DNA from: Mycogone perniciosa
Taxonomy: Eukaryota; Ascomycota; Sordariomycetes; Hypocreales; Hypocreaceae
DNA: 64,000 nt
Assembly (NCBI GenBank): GCA_025331125.1
Contig: JAOALB010000024.1
Span: forward strand, 107,893 to 171,892
Direction of reading: 5' to 3'
The notes under the pieces are model-generated. The model saw nothing but the letters and a program-made list of their open reading frames with translations, searched no databases and had not been told where the DNA came from. How positions within the stretch are numbered: position 1 is the stretch's first letter; the number at the start of each line of letters is the position of its first letter. The position numbers and the translations under genes were made by a program. Shown piece after piece: positions 1-11,220 of the stretch.

Positions 1-17
1 CCGATTTGGCGGTCACC

Positions 18-1820
18 ATGGCCGACTCGAACATCCCTTCGAGGCCCTCGCCGTACCTATCTTCATCCGCCATAGCATCAGCTTCGCAGTCAACCGGCTC
101 TGGCTCGGTTCGGTCACGCAATCGCCGCCCCATCAGTTCCAACGACGACCGTAGTGGGCACCGCAGCACCGATCCGTCTAGCCGAAACCCTGACCTCCTC
201 TCCATTTCGCGTTCCTCGACAGATCGGCAAGGACGTTCACAATCCTCTCGCTGGCCCAATGTGAGTCCTAGTCGAAATACCGGCACAGCTAGCTTGGGGC
301 AGTTTCTCGGCGAATCATGGACGCAGAGCTGGTCCTCTGTTCACGGATTCGCAACGTCTCTGCTGTCCACTGGTGAGGATCGAAGCAGCATGGTTACGTC
401 TCTATCTAGGAACCGCCCCCAGGCCAGCGTCAGGTCAGACTCTTGGGGCGACAAGCAGTCGGGTAGCAATCTCGCCTCATGGGGACCTGTCCCCCCATTG
501 CATAACCCCGGATTGTACGATGTGGCGGCTGGATCCTCGGCTGATAGAGAGGCCGCACTGAAGGCCGCCAGGACAGCCAGCGTCTTGGAGAGCTACGAAG
601 GGGTGAATGGGGGCCTGGATGTAGCAGGCAAGTACAAGCATCGAAAGTCGGATGAGATTGCACCAGATACGACGCAGCAGGAGGAATACCTTGTCTATAT
701 CCACAAGGTTCAGCCGACCGACACATACGCAGGAATCATCCTTCGATACAAGTGCAGGGAGGACGCATTCAGGAAAGCCAACGGACTATGGTCCAGGGAT
801 AGCATTCAGATGCGCAAATGGCTGACCATACCAGTCGATGCCTGTGAGGTGCGAGGGCGGACCTGTGAAGCGCCATCTGGGCAACGCGCTTCTAGCCCGG
901 TTGATCTCCTCATCTCGACACCGCTAGTGGTTGATGAGCGCCATGACTTCTTCGGCCAACCGGCTAACGGCGAGGCGGTAGGTAAGAGACAGGCTGAAAG
1001 AGAAGACAGATCGTGGGCACATGTCAGATGGGTGAAAATCGACTCTCTGTCAGACCCTGTGGAGATTGGGCGTGTTGCGCGTCAGGCAATGGGATATTTC
1101 CCCCCACGGCGGAAGAAAAGTATCAGGACTACTTCTTCCCCCTCAACCCCACGGCAAAGCTCCGACTTTTCCAGTTCAGTCCCTGCCCCAGTCGAACGGC
1201 CATCGTCCAGGCGGCATAACTCCCTGAGTAGCCAACCACAGCTGCCTGGAAGTCCCACATCGTCTCGTGACCGAACGGGCAGCGATGGGGTGGATTCTAA
1301 GCCAGTATGGATGCGTCGCCCTGGCGGTGTTGGTTCTATGGGAAGGAATGTGCGAGCACCTGGCCCAGAAAAGGACTATTTTAACGCATGGGCAAGGAAG
1401 CATTTGCCGGGTCTGAACATTGATGACCTACCCTCAATGTCAGTGATGGGTTCGGAAACAGCGCATTTTGGCTTTGCGAATAAGTCGACTAGCATCGTGG
1501 AAAGTCCATTTGAAGAAGGGCGAAATGCTATATCAGTCACTCGTCAGGGTAATGGGTTAGACAAAGCCGCGGCAGCAGTTGAGACCTGGCTGCGAGGTGC
1601 CTTGACCAAGCGTCCTACCACCCCATTGATTGGAGGCCTACCCTGGCAGGGAGGTAGGCCAACCGGAGGCGATGGTGGTGAACTAATCGAATTGTCTTGC
1701 ACGGCCAGCGATGACGGCAAGCCTCACCCAGAACCCACAATCAATATACAAAGCTTGGCAATGTCGGGCAAGAATGACAAAGTGGGAGTTGAGGGACTCA
1801 AAGGGAAGAAAGCTGACTGA
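18..1820 (+). CDS. LysM-domain protein, intracellular type
   Basis: Single-exon gene of about 600 residues. The start is the ATG at 18 in a good fungal context (tcaccATGgc); the reading frame is open to the window edge without another ATG, so an upstream exon outside the window cannot be excluded. A single LysM-like domain lies at about residues 222-274 (core around YIHKVQPTDTYAGIILRYKC). The flanks are long, Ser/Pro/Arg-rich and probably disordered. There is no signal peptide or membrane segment, so this is not a secreted chitin-binding effector. It resembles the cytosolic LYSMD-like proteins that are widespread in Pezizomycotina and have no settled function. The family call is good; the role is unknown. 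Confidence 0.75.
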   Translation: MADSNIPSRPSPYLSSSAIASASQSTGSGSVRSRNRRPISSNDDRSGHRSTDPSSRNPDLLSISRSSTDRQGRSQSSRWPNVSPSRNTGTASLGQFLGESWTQSWSSVHGFATSLLSTGEDRSSMVTSLSRNRPQASVRSDSWGDKQSGSNLASWGPVPPLHNPGLYDVAAGSSADREAALKAARTASVLESYEGVNGGLDVAGKYKHRKSDEIAPDTTQQEEYLVYIHKVQPTDTYAGIILRYKCREDAFRKANGLWSRDSIQMRKWLTIPVDACEVRGRTCEAPSGQRASSPVDLLISTPLVVDERHDFFGQPANGEAVGKRQAEREDRSWAHVRWVKIDSLSDPVEIGRVARQAMGYFPPRRKKSIRTTSSPSTPRQSSDFSSSVPAPVERPSSRRHNSLSSQPQLPGSPTSSRDRTGSDGVDSKPVWMRRPGGVGSMGRNVRAPGPEKDYFNAWARKHLPGLNIDDLPSMSVMGSETAHFGFANKSTSIVESPFEEGRNAISVTRQGNGLDKAAAAVETWLRGALTKRPTTPLIGGLPWQGGRPTGGDGGELIELSCTASDDGKPHPEPTINIQSLAMSGKNDKVGVEGLKGKKAD

Positions 1821-2521
1821 GCATTCCCTTGATAAACAACTGCAGGATACTGGTCATGGTTTTGTTTTGTCGACGAAGGGGGTATTATTGTTTCCTTAGT
1901 CCTTCTTGGTATATCATGAGTACGAGCTTGTTCGACGTGTAGATAGAAAACTAGTCTTGGATGGGGGCGTTTGATGGCAGGAGGGTCTTTGACATACTTA
2001 CTTGCAACATATTCACGAACAGCATATGTCATTAGCATACTCTTGCAAGGCGTTGTTAACCAGGGGGATGCATACTACCAACGCATATAAAGCAGCAATT
2101 CTTGCCCACACATTGTTCCCCTTACTTTTTCTTTACCATTACATGAGTTTTGCTCCGCTTGACATAAGATCCCCATTTGGTATTGAGCAGAAATCCATAT
2201 CCCGAACATGTGATTATTATACGAGTAAGGCTTTATGAGGTGTTAGTGTGGCGCAAACAAGGCTGAGTACTGCTACCATTCATTACCCGTGCTATTTGCG
2301 AAGTACAACTACTATCTAATACTTAGTAGGGTTAGGAGGTAATATGGGAGGTACTGTGCTCTGTACTGCTCCTAACTGAAGTCCCTCTCTTAGCACTAAG
2401 CCTCCATATCCATGCCGAACGAACGGCAGCTCTCCTAGACTCGTCTCTTTGCTAACAAGAAACACCATCTCCGGGTCAAAGACAGAGGATTCCGGATGTG
2501 TATTCGGTTGCATTCGCACAA
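1821..2521. other. Intergenic, LysM gene to ARV1
   Basis: About 700 bases containing the 3' end of the LysM gene transcript and the ARV1 promoter. I see no gene, tRNA or repeat here. Confidence 0.5.
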
Positions 2522-3647
2522 ATGCCCATCTGCATCGAGTGCCGACACCCCGTCAAGACGTTATGGACAAAGTATTCGGGCGCCGATGACAAGTCCAGTG
2601 GCCACTTGATCCGCCTTACCGTCTGCCGAAAATGCGGCCGCTTCTGTGACAAATACGTCGAGCATGACTTTGTCGTGCTCTTCATTGACTTAGTCCTCAT
2701 TAAACCCCAGGTGCGTTCGCATGTCACGGATCAGCTCTGGTCAAGCTACAGCCTTGCAACATCATCTACAGAGAAACCGAACACTGATTGCTCTCCGTAG
2801 GTCTACCGGCACTTGCTACATAACACCTTGATGCGAGATGGCGATCGCTTCGATGTATGTGAGCCCTTGTATGTCTCCGCTTACCCTCGGATACCCGAAA
2901 TAGGACCACGACGACACTTGATTCCCGACTGACTCGCCCCTTTTTCAAGCCTTCCATCATCCGTCTCGGTGTGTTGCTCTTACTTTTCGATGTCTACTTG
3001 ACATGGGCGCGAATCGAGAAACAGACGGTGCCGGCCACAATGCCCAGAGAGAGCAATTTGGGACGGCTAGCCCAGCAGCCCATTGTGCTCCAGTACATGT
3101 TCTTCTGTGTGTCTCTCCCACAGATGGATCTACCGCCTGGCTTATCACGCAATACCGAATCAGGACTAACGCTACCAATACAGTGATCCTCTGTGCGCTA
3201 TCTACCGTGGCCTTTCATCTCAGCATCCGTTTCCTCACTTCATCCCCTCTCTCGCCTCTCAATTTCCTAGGCATCATGCCGCGACACGCACGCCCGAACT
3301 CCGTTTCGACAGCTCTTCTAGTTTCCTCCTCGACGAAGTTGTTCCCAATCCTCATGGTGATTTGGGAATATGACGTACCTGCCGCAGCTCGGTCGCTGGG
3401 TTGGGCCGTGGTAGCGAATAATGTCGAAGCCCTACGCATCCTCCTCGATTGCAAATACTATGTAGCATGCCTCCTAGCGATAGCCGGCGCTGCGGCACGG
3501 TGGGCTGTGGGACGGCTCGTGCTGATTTCAGCTGGGTTAGGCGACGTAGATTCGATCAGTGACAGCAGCGTAGCGGCAGACGGCAAGGCGCTGTGGGCGT
3601 TGCTAATGTATGTGAGAGAATGGGCTGGCCGTTTGGCCGTAGGATAA
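2522..3647 (+). CDS. ARV1: ARV1-family ER sterol/lipid homeostasis protein
   Basis: Exons 2522-2710, 2801-2854, 2950-3106 and 3184-3647 give 287 residues. The N-terminal Arv1 homology domain is clear: CIEC near residue 4 and CRKC near residue 38 form two CxxC pairs of a zinc-ribbon-like fold. Several hydrophobic segments follow, as expected for an ER membrane protein. Arv1 proteins affect sterol distribution and GPI-anchor synthesis. All three introns are GT-AG, the last with a branch-like CTAAC before its acceptor, and splicing restores the expected reading (…QYMFFLILCALST…). The ATG at 2522 starts directly at the conserved MPICIEC and is preferred over the upstream non-ATG extension of the frame. 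Confidence 0.9.
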
Positions 3648-4014
3648 CGGTTTCAACAAGGCGCCCCTGATTGCTACGAAGGAAATATACTGTCTGAATA
3701 GTATTGTACACGTTACAATCGATATATGATGTCGACGCTAACTTACTTATGTGTCTATCTATATACATAGGCAAGCACAGTACTCCGTACTGGCGATCGA
3801 GCCGGTGGGTAGATTATCACCAAGTATAGCGTCACAGTCCTGCATCCACCAATGTGCACACAACGACGTATGATCTTCTTCAGCATTATATATGACGATG
3901 AGGAATAGCCACAATGAAAACCCAGCCCCCATAACGCCAATGTTCAAAGTAGTACAAGCTTACAACCAGCTCTTGGGGGTACGAGCCTTGTCTCTGGTGG
4001 CCACACACGCTATT
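3648..4014. other. Convergent intergenic, ARV1 and V-ATPase e
   Basis: 367 bases between two gene 3' ends. It holds one copy of the dispersed mini-hairpin (GTACTCCGTAC at 3780-3790). Nothing else is seen. Confidence 0.5.
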
Positions 4015-4391
4015 CTAATGTTCCAAAAATTCTTCTCGCAGGTCGCTTCGTTTCGGTACAATCAATGGGTGTAGTTGGGCGAGGAAAGTGAGTGCCCACA
4101 TGAGGTAGCAGCTCACAATGGCGAGGATAAGGGAAGAACGCCACAGACTGTCGGTAGCAAACGGTAAGCTGGGAGCTCTTCTTCTCGATTGGGGCGTAGG
4201 AAGAAGGATGACACTGACACTCGATTCTCGCCCTTTGGAGAGAGGAACCATGAGGCCACGCACAAGGCAGCGATGACAACGAGGCCGACGAAGACCGAAT
4301 ACCTGGATGCGTGCAAGTGGTGTTAGCAGCCTGCAAAAGAGTGGCTTCCATATCGGGAAGGGTAATGGTTGGCATCTCACCCTTGAGCCAT
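4015..4391 (-). CDS. VMA9: V-type ATPase subunit e (Vma9-like), small three-exon gene
   Basis: Exons on the minus strand are 4391-4381 (11 nt), 4302-4219 and 4147-4015, giving 75 residues. The protein starts MAQGYSVFVGLVVIAALC, has SPKGENR at the end of exon 2, and continues LWRSSLILAIVSCYLMW and QLHPLI. This is the two-transmembrane architecture and length of V-ATPase Vo subunit e, which is needed to assemble the vacuolar/Golgi proton pump. Introns are 4380-4303 (branch GCTAAC) and 4218-4148; both splice in phase. No continuous frame shows the protein because the first coding exon has only 11 nt, so simple ORF calling misses it. Confidence 0.9.
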
Positions 4392-5546
4392 GTTGTTCGA
4401 ACGTCGCCAACTGGCAAATCTCTAACGACGTTCCAAGTGATGGATGGCGAGAGCTTGATGAACGATGGTGGTTTACCACGCGCCGTCGTCAAGGTCGGTA
4501 GTACGGACTACTTGTTGGAGGGATGACCTAACAGGTTTCGCTTAGTCAACATTCCAACCAATGGATTCTCTGGGGGTGCAACTATTAAGAGGAGGAGGGG
4601 TGAATGAAGAATCAACAAAACAAGATTACCTTTACAGGCATAATCAGTGGTACCTAACATTTGATTCGTACTAACAGGGTTGGGAGTAAAATGGCAACCA
4701 AAGCCTCTAGTCATTTGGAGACCTCATGATTCACGATGTTCTTATTACTAGCTATTACTATCATACTCGAATCATCCCTCCTTTCTTATGGTACCATATA
4801 TCCCAGCAATATCACTCACCCGTCGCCAATCTCCAAACCGTGCAATCTTACACCAACGCTCTCCGCAATGCCTCTGGCATGACGTGTGCCTGTCCGTGTA
4901 AGGTCAACAGCGAACTATGGCTCGTCTCATTTGCAGTAGTAGTTGCCCAAGGGAGAAAGCCTCTACAAACTCATGAATAAGGCCGTGTCTCAAGGCATTA
5001 CTTCAGGTCCGGTCATCATCGGTAGTTAAGAGCCCCGAGGAGCATAGACAGCCTGTACATCCAAACTATACTGTGTGTGCTCCAGGAAAATCACAGAAAT
5101 TCGTATTATTGCTATGACTAGTCGTAGGTGAAGAAAGTGAAATAGTACAGCAATACGGATACAGTTGGCAAGCTTACGCCGTCTGAGAGCATATCGGGGG
5201 ATGATCGGCATCAAGCCCCGGCTCTTTTTATTAACCGCAGATACACCGACGGATCAGGTGTAATACGGACAATAGTAATACGGATAGGCTCCAATGGGTT
5301 TTTCATCAGTGGTAAAGGTATGACCACTCAGCTTACACGAAGGACTCTACCTACCTTTTCATTCTGGCACCTGGTTCTAACGAAGCAGCCAGACTTTTCA
5401 TAATGACATCAAAATAGCAAGCTGGCACACGCCCGGCCGCAGCAGCACGCTTGAGTTGTCTTTGATCCTCGAGGAGCCGCTATTCCTCTCTCCACCCACA
5501 CATCTAGGCACTTTTTGGCGGTCCGCGATGTGTCATTGCCCCCAAC
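4392..5546. other. Divergent intergenic, V-ATPase e and NAGS
   Basis: About 1.15 kb that should hold both promoters. Short frames on each strand resemble no protein I recognise. I see no tRNA or transposon. Confidence 0.45.
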
Positions 5547-7645
5547 ATGCATTGGAGCTGTATTGGGAACAAGGCGTCTAGCTGCGGCCACGGCCTCTCA
5601 ATGGTCAGTTCCAGACTGGGTGGCCACTGGCAGTCACAATTATTCTGCTGTTTGACTGGGAATGGGTCACTCTCGTACCCTGCCGCCATATCCCGTCTGT
5701 CTCATCCTACTCTAAGGCCACAACCGACAGCTGCTCGTGGTTTGTCATCGCCTTCGCCCGCCCATGTGAAGCACCACACACTGGATAGGGTATGCACAAG
5801 TTTCTTTTCCAACGTCTATATCGTAATCATCGTACTTGTCATTTGTGTGTGGCTGGGCCGTGGTTGCTAATCTTGGACCAGGATGTTATATTATCTGTTC
5901 TCGAGGCTTCAGCCACAAGGCGGGATGCCAAGGGCTACCTTCAAAAGTACGCCCCAAAGGGCCCCAAATCTATGACTGGGCCGTCTAGGCTTGTTGAAGA
6001 TCAGCAAAGGCCTCGAACGGCGTTGCCCTCTGCTCAGGACCCGGCCAACATAGCCATTATGAACCTGCGAGCTCCCCACCACCTTCAATCCGATACGCTT
6101 CATGGAATTGCCAAAACCCTAGCCCAGCTTCGAGCTCTCGGTCTTCTGAGTGTTATCGTTGTGGATTGCGGTGTTGAAGAGGACCGGGCTACGTTTAAAG
6201 ACCAAGCGCTCCGCCTTTGCGAAGCGATTGATTCTTTTGGTAGACCAGGAGCTAAGTTGGCCGAAAATATTCTGGCATGCCGTCAACGGCATCAAGCAAT
6301 CTCGCCATCTCTATTCTGGGACGACATGCGGATTGAGGACCAGGGTTTACTTGTCCGAGCATTTCAGCACGGCATGATAGCGGTCATACCTTCGCTTGCA
6401 CGGAACGATATCACTTCAGCTCCCCAGCCTGCTGATGCTCACAGAACTGTCCTCGCATTGACGAAATACTTTAGCGGAATGCAATTCGAAGAGTGGGACG
6501 ATGAGCATTCGTCTCTCTGTCACGGCAAGAAACGTCCGGAAAAGATTGCTTCTGTTGAGAGAATCATTCTCCTTGATGCATTAGGAGGGACTCCGGTTCC
6601 TGGTCGCCCAGGCGTCTGCCAACGGTTCGTCAATATTGAACAAGAATACAACACACTTCTGAAGCATTTAATGGGCCCCGAAGGTTCCCCGCTAGCCGAC
6701 GATGATCAAACAAGGGGGTTAGTGACCACTCATGCAGCCAATCTCCGGCTGGCCAGAGATGCACTGTCCTTGCTTCCAGCAACGTCTTCAGCACTCATCA
6801 CTACTCCATTTGCTGCTGCGAATACGGCATCTATAACCCCGGGCTTGCCGACGTTAGCAATGGGCGATTCTCGATTTGGCTTTGACGGAATGGTAACGAC
6901 GCGAAAGAAGCGCAATCCCTTGCTTCATAATCTACTTACTGACAAGCCTGTGCTCTCGTCGTCCTTGCCAGTCCAGCGTATTCAGGCGGGGGGCTACAAT
7001 TACTTGCATGCCGGGGAGTCAATCGACGCAACGTTGGTCAAACGTGGCATGCCGTTAACTATATATCCCGACCCTGGTGTGACGCCATGGAGCCCACCAA
7101 AACCTGGATCGCCACGGTTACGACTCACAGACAGATGTATTGACCTGCCTCGGTTGGTCAACCTTATCGAGGACTCTTTTGGCCGCAAGCTGGACGTTGA
7201 TGACTATCTGAGGCGTGTGAACGATAACTTGGCAGGCATCATTATCGCTGGGGAGTATGAAGGGGGTGCGATCTTGACTTGGGAGCGTCCACCTGGTATC
7301 GATATTCAAACCGCACACCAAGAGGGACGATTCGTCCCATATCTTGACAAATTCGCCGTTTTGAAAAGCTGCCAAGGCAGCGGTGGAGTCGCTGACATTA
7401 TATTCAACGCCATGGTTCGGGATTGTTTTCCAAATGGCGTTTGCTGGAGGAGTAGGAAAGACAATCCTGTCAATAAGTGGTATTTCGAAAGATCAGTAGG
7501 AACCAGCAAGCTATGTGACTCCAACTGGGCCATGTTTTGGACAACACTTGAGCTGAATGGTCGACACCAAAAGCTCTGGGATTACGAGACAGTTTGTCGA
7601 GACGTTGTGCCATCTTGGGCAGATAACCTTCATATTGTAGACTGA
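5547..7645 (+). CDS. ARG2: N-acetylglutamate synthase, mitochondrial (arginine biosynthesis)
   Basis: Exons 5547-5789 and 5882-7645 give about 668 residues. NAGS makes N-acetylglutamate from acetyl-CoA and glutamate, the first step of ornithine/arginine synthesis, in mitochondria. The body starts with DVILSVLEASATRRDAKGY, typical of fungal NAGS, and keeps the degenerate amino-acid-kinase-like region followed by the C-terminal GNAT-like vertebrate-type NAT domain (…GRFVPYLDKFAVL… and …NPVNKWYFERS…). The intron (5790-5881) is GT-AG, phase 0, with GCTAAT upstream of the acceptor. The N-terminus is Ser/Arg-rich and presequence-like; the ATG at 5601 (MVSSRLGG) is an equally plausible start. No upstream attenuator peptide was seen. 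Confidence 0.9.
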
Positions 7646-7998
7646 TTTAGCAATGCATTTTTGTGAGCAAGGCTTTACAACCACCAAATTCCAACTATTA
7701 TACATGTTCCCCGTGCTCCGTCTTAACTATCGTATTGCACTTGACTACGGAGCACACCTTACTCCACGGGTCGACCATAGTCACGTGTAATGGATCGCGG
7801 GGCTTTGGAAGCTTTGGCCAGTCAACTAATCTGCAGCTAGTCGTCATTTGTGCTCCTGGCATAGGTATCAACCAATGCTACGACTACATCTCGCTTGTGA
7901 CACACCACGTTCGTGTTCTATTAACCTCCGTGAGGGCGCGAGAGCTTAGGTATTCGATCAACATCTGCTACGGATTACCCGGGCCAATATTCGCCAAT
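7646..7998. other. Intergenic, NAGS to BAR gene
   Basis: 353 bases: end of the NAGS transcript and promoter of the next gene. No further feature is seen. Confidence 0.45.
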
Positions 7999-9301
7999 AT
8001 GGATTTCTCCAAGTTTGGTAAAAACCTGTCGTAAGTTACCATGTTCAAGTGTCAACATAACCACATACACCCAATGCATCTCAAAGCTAATCTAAATCAT
8101 ATCGCGTGTCAGGGACTTCGGCGCCCAGATAACTCCTTTTGCTTCGCGCACCTTTCAATTCACAAAGGAGCAACTTGGCCAGGCTGAGGATAAGGTGAGA
8201 CAGCTGTCTCACAAGGACGCCAACCAGGTGTTGTAGGACGCTGACAGTTGCACCACGCAGACCCAGCTTCCTCCGGATTACATCGACCTTGAGAAGAAGG
8301 TGGATGCCCTAAAGCAGGCGCACCAGAAAATGCTCGCTGTGACGTGAGTTAGACGTACCCGATCAATTCCAGTAATCCCTCACTAACACCGGGCCTGCAA
8401 TAGCTCGCAATACTCGACCGAGCCGTACGACTACCCCCCAAATATTAAGGAGACTTTCCAGGATCTCGGCCGAACTGTTAGTGAGAAGGTCAGTCTTCTA
8501 TCCTCTGCCACTTCTACGACTGAGGCACAGGCGGCCCTAGTGGCTCCTTCATCTGCAAAGCCCCAGCCCAAGACCTTCAACCACGCTATCGCTCGCGCTA
8601 GCTTGTCAAGCAGCCAGTTGTTGCACCAACACCACACCGGAGCTGGTGAAGATCCTCTGGCCACAGCTCTTGAGAAGTATGCACTTGCTATGGAGCGAGT
8701 TGGCGAGGCTCGCCTCGCTCAAGACTCCCAGATTCAAAGTCGTTTCCTTGCTGGTTGGAACACCACTCTGAGCACGAACATCATCTTTGCTACCCGAGCT
8801 AGAAAGAACGTTGAAAACTCCAGATTGACTCTGGATGCCGTCAAGGCTCGTGTCAAGGGGACAACTTTCAAGCTCGGGGGTAATGCTTCCCACTCTAACC
8901 ATCCAGATGACCATGAACTCAGTCCCGAAGCTCAGGAGGAGATTGAGAAGGCGGAGGACGAATTTGTTACGCAGACAGAGGAGGCTGTTGGTGTGATGAA
9001 GAATGTAAGCTCTCTCCTCTGTGCACATATTTTTGCTTGCTACAAGCTGAACTGTTGGGACTAATTTCTCTAGGTTCTGGATACACCTGAGCCGCTTCGC
9101 AACTTGGCTGAGCTGATTGCAGCCCAGATGGAGTACCACAAGAGGGCCTATGAGATTCTCAGCGAGCTCGTGCCGGTTGTTGAGGGCTTGCAGACCGAAC
9201 AAGAAGTAGGGCGTGCTTCTGGTTTTTCAGCACTGTGAGCGCGGAGCTGACGATTGCCGTACTAGGCCGGCTACCGAAAGAGCCGTGACGATGCCTCGTA
9301 A
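7999..9301 (+). CDS. GVP36: BAR-domain protein, Gvp36-like (Golgi/vesicle)
   Basis: Six exons: 7999-8030, 8113-8194, 8261-8343, 8404-9004, 9074-9205 and 9266-9301, giving 321 residues. All junctions are GT-AG and in frame. The protein starts MDFSKFGKNLSDFGAQ and contains the conserved DLEKKVDALKQAHQKML helix, EPYDYPPN and the long central coiled region that make up a BAR fold of the yeast Gvp36 group. BAR dimers bind curved membranes; Gvp36 acts at late Golgi and in endocytic/vacuolar traffic. The C-terminal tail (YRKSRDDAS) sits on a 36-nt last exon, and the first coding exon is only 32 nt. Yeast function is known from the family; the role here is inferred. Confidence 0.87.
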
Positions 9302-9901
9302 GCATCGTTTTACTCCTTATTAAGGCTGTTCCATAATCGCGTATTGTGAGGCAATCTTCTTCAACAGCAATCCAGGAGTATTCACTTTCATTTTTCCTGG
9401 ACTCTGATCACAAGACAACTACACAGATGTGGCAGGTTGCCAACATATATCTTCTTCATATCGGCTTCGACTGATCCGCCGCCATTGTGGTTCTTTTTGT
9501 TACTTTGGCCACTACTTAGCTTCGTCTGTTTATCGACTTTGTCTCAATGGCAATAATGGGGTGACCGGAAGACAGTTGGTACGGGGTTGGGCAGGCAGTT
9601 TGTGATCTAAATGATGAAACAAAATTGTGTATGGCATGCTTTTACATACTACATATCTACCTCTTTTTCCTCCAAGCAATTTTTGTATCTCCAAACTTAC
9701 CTTATTCTCCACATTTCCTTAACAAACTGTAGACCAGCATCTCGAGCACAGCGTGTGTAGTCACGTGACATAGATTGGTAATTCCTTGGCCTCATTGGAT
9801 CTACCACCTCCAGTAAGCAAGCAAGCTACGTCCTGAATCAGGCGACCTCCAGGAAATATTGGCCTGTATCCTAACAAAGGCAATTCATTGTACTCGTCAG
9901 T
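9302..9901. other. Intergenic, BAR gene to complex I subunit
   Basis: 600 bases without a recognisable gene; presumably 3' UTR and promoter. TTAAGG-like and pyrimidine-rich pieces are unremarkable. Confidence 0.45.
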
Positions 9902-10739
9902 ATGCGGCCAACATTCCAGGCGCTCGCGCGTTACCTGGAGCCCGGTACTCCAACCGGCCTCACGGGCTTATGGACCCATAGCACACCCCGATCGACCCTG
10001 CTTTATCTGTACGGAAGCACTCTCGACAAGCTTCAATCGATACCTGAGACTTCACTCTACCGTCAATCAGTTGAAGCGGTGACCAAGCACCGTCTAGGAC
10101 TTGTTGACAAGACTGTCCCCCCCGGATACGAAGAGTGGGCAGCCAGGGCCAGGGAACTCATCCGCAAAAACCCTGAGCAGTTCCGCGTTGCGAGCGGTCG
10201 AGTCGATGGTAGCGAGGCCAGGACAGTTAAGCAGGGCAACCGTATCTTCGTTGTCGGGTCGAGACATGAGGCTGGTGATATTCGATTGGAGGAATGGAAC
10301 GGCGAGGAGGACGAGGGAGCCGAGCTCGAGGGCATAAGAACCCCAGAGGAGAGAAAGGACCAGGTCGTTTGGGCTGAGCGTAAGCCCTTGGAAGACCATG
10401 AGAAGGTGGAGTGGGAAGATGAGCCTCAGTTGACGGCTGAGCAGTACGTTTCTCGGTTTAGTTGAAGTTTCGCATGCGAATTGGCGAGGCTAACGAAAGA
10501 GACAGGATCCACAAACTGGAGCAGGAGCTTGGTGCCGGTCTCATTGAGGAGGTCATCCAGGTTGCTGAGGGCGAGCTGCAACTTATTGAAACGATGGAGA
10601 AGGCTAAGGTGTAAGTGTGATAAACTCCACATCCTTCTCTATAGTGTGCGTCGTTGCTAACAACATGTGTAGGTGGGAGGACTTGGAGGAGAAGCCTGTC
10701 GAGGGACAATGGGCATACTTCGAGCGGCATTCTATGTGA
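9902..10739 (+). CDS. NADH:ubiquinone oxidoreductase subunit, NDUFA5-like (29.9-kDa type)
   Basis: Exons 9902-10443, 10506-10610 and 10673-10739 give 237 residues. The N-terminal part carries the ETC complex I subunit (NDUFA5/B13) region: LYLYGSTLDKLQSIPE, SLYRQSVEAVTKHRL and WAARARELIRKNPEQF. The longer fungal C-terminal extension is acidic and ends AYFERHSM. It belongs to the peripheral arm of mitochondrial complex I, like the 29.9-kDa subunit of Neurospora. Both introns are GT-AG with branch-like GCTAAC. The ATG at 9902 gives a basic-start N-terminus; whether a presequence is cleaved is not decidable from the sequence. Confidence 0.85.
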
Positions 10740-11220
10740 GCAGGACAAAGCTCTCAATCTGTCTCCTATACAGTAGGCAGGCCTCTCTGTATATTATCCC
10801 CCTCGTCGCTGTTGGAGACCGAATAGACAAAAATGGCAAAAGCCAGCATACTTTTATGTTACTACCGTACTTTATAAACATACGCTGGTGATTTGTTGTT
10901 CCAATCAACTAATGACAAGATGATTGCTCGGATTTCCGGAGAGTATAAATTGTGTCTGCCAGGGGCAGTCTTACGGGATAGATAGAACCAATCAATCAGT
11001 GGGGTTAAGATTGATGAGGAATAACTACCATACCTGCCTATGGGCGGGCATTGGAGTGGCGAGATTAGCGCCTACCCTATAATCCAGACTCGGTATTTTT
11101 GAATTTGCGTTTTCCATCCCTAACTTCACCAATATTGTTCATCTCCCACAAAAGCCTTTGCTCCTTTCCCCCCCCTACTTTTTCTGTTTTTAAGAAAAAC
11201 AACCACACTGACACCGAGCA
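10740..11220. other. Intergenic, complex I subunit to RRN11
   Basis: 481 bases. A pyrimidine-rich stretch (about 11148-11180) just before the RRN11 ATG is typical of fungal promoters. No gene is seen. Confidence 0.45.

Noticed and set aside
4010..4492. 160- and 154-residue minus-strand frames over the V-ATPase e locus
   Set aside because: They read through both introns of the real three-exon gene in part; only the spliced reading matches a known protein.
5026..5214. 62-residue minus-strand frame with a good GTAAGC donor after MPIIPRYALRR
   Set aside because: No family resemblance, and splicing gave no recognisable product.
8461..8541. Possible intron at GTCAGT after GRTVSEK in the BAR gene
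   Set aside because: Reading through keeps the expected family sequence up to KPQPKTFNHAIARAS, so the segment is exon.
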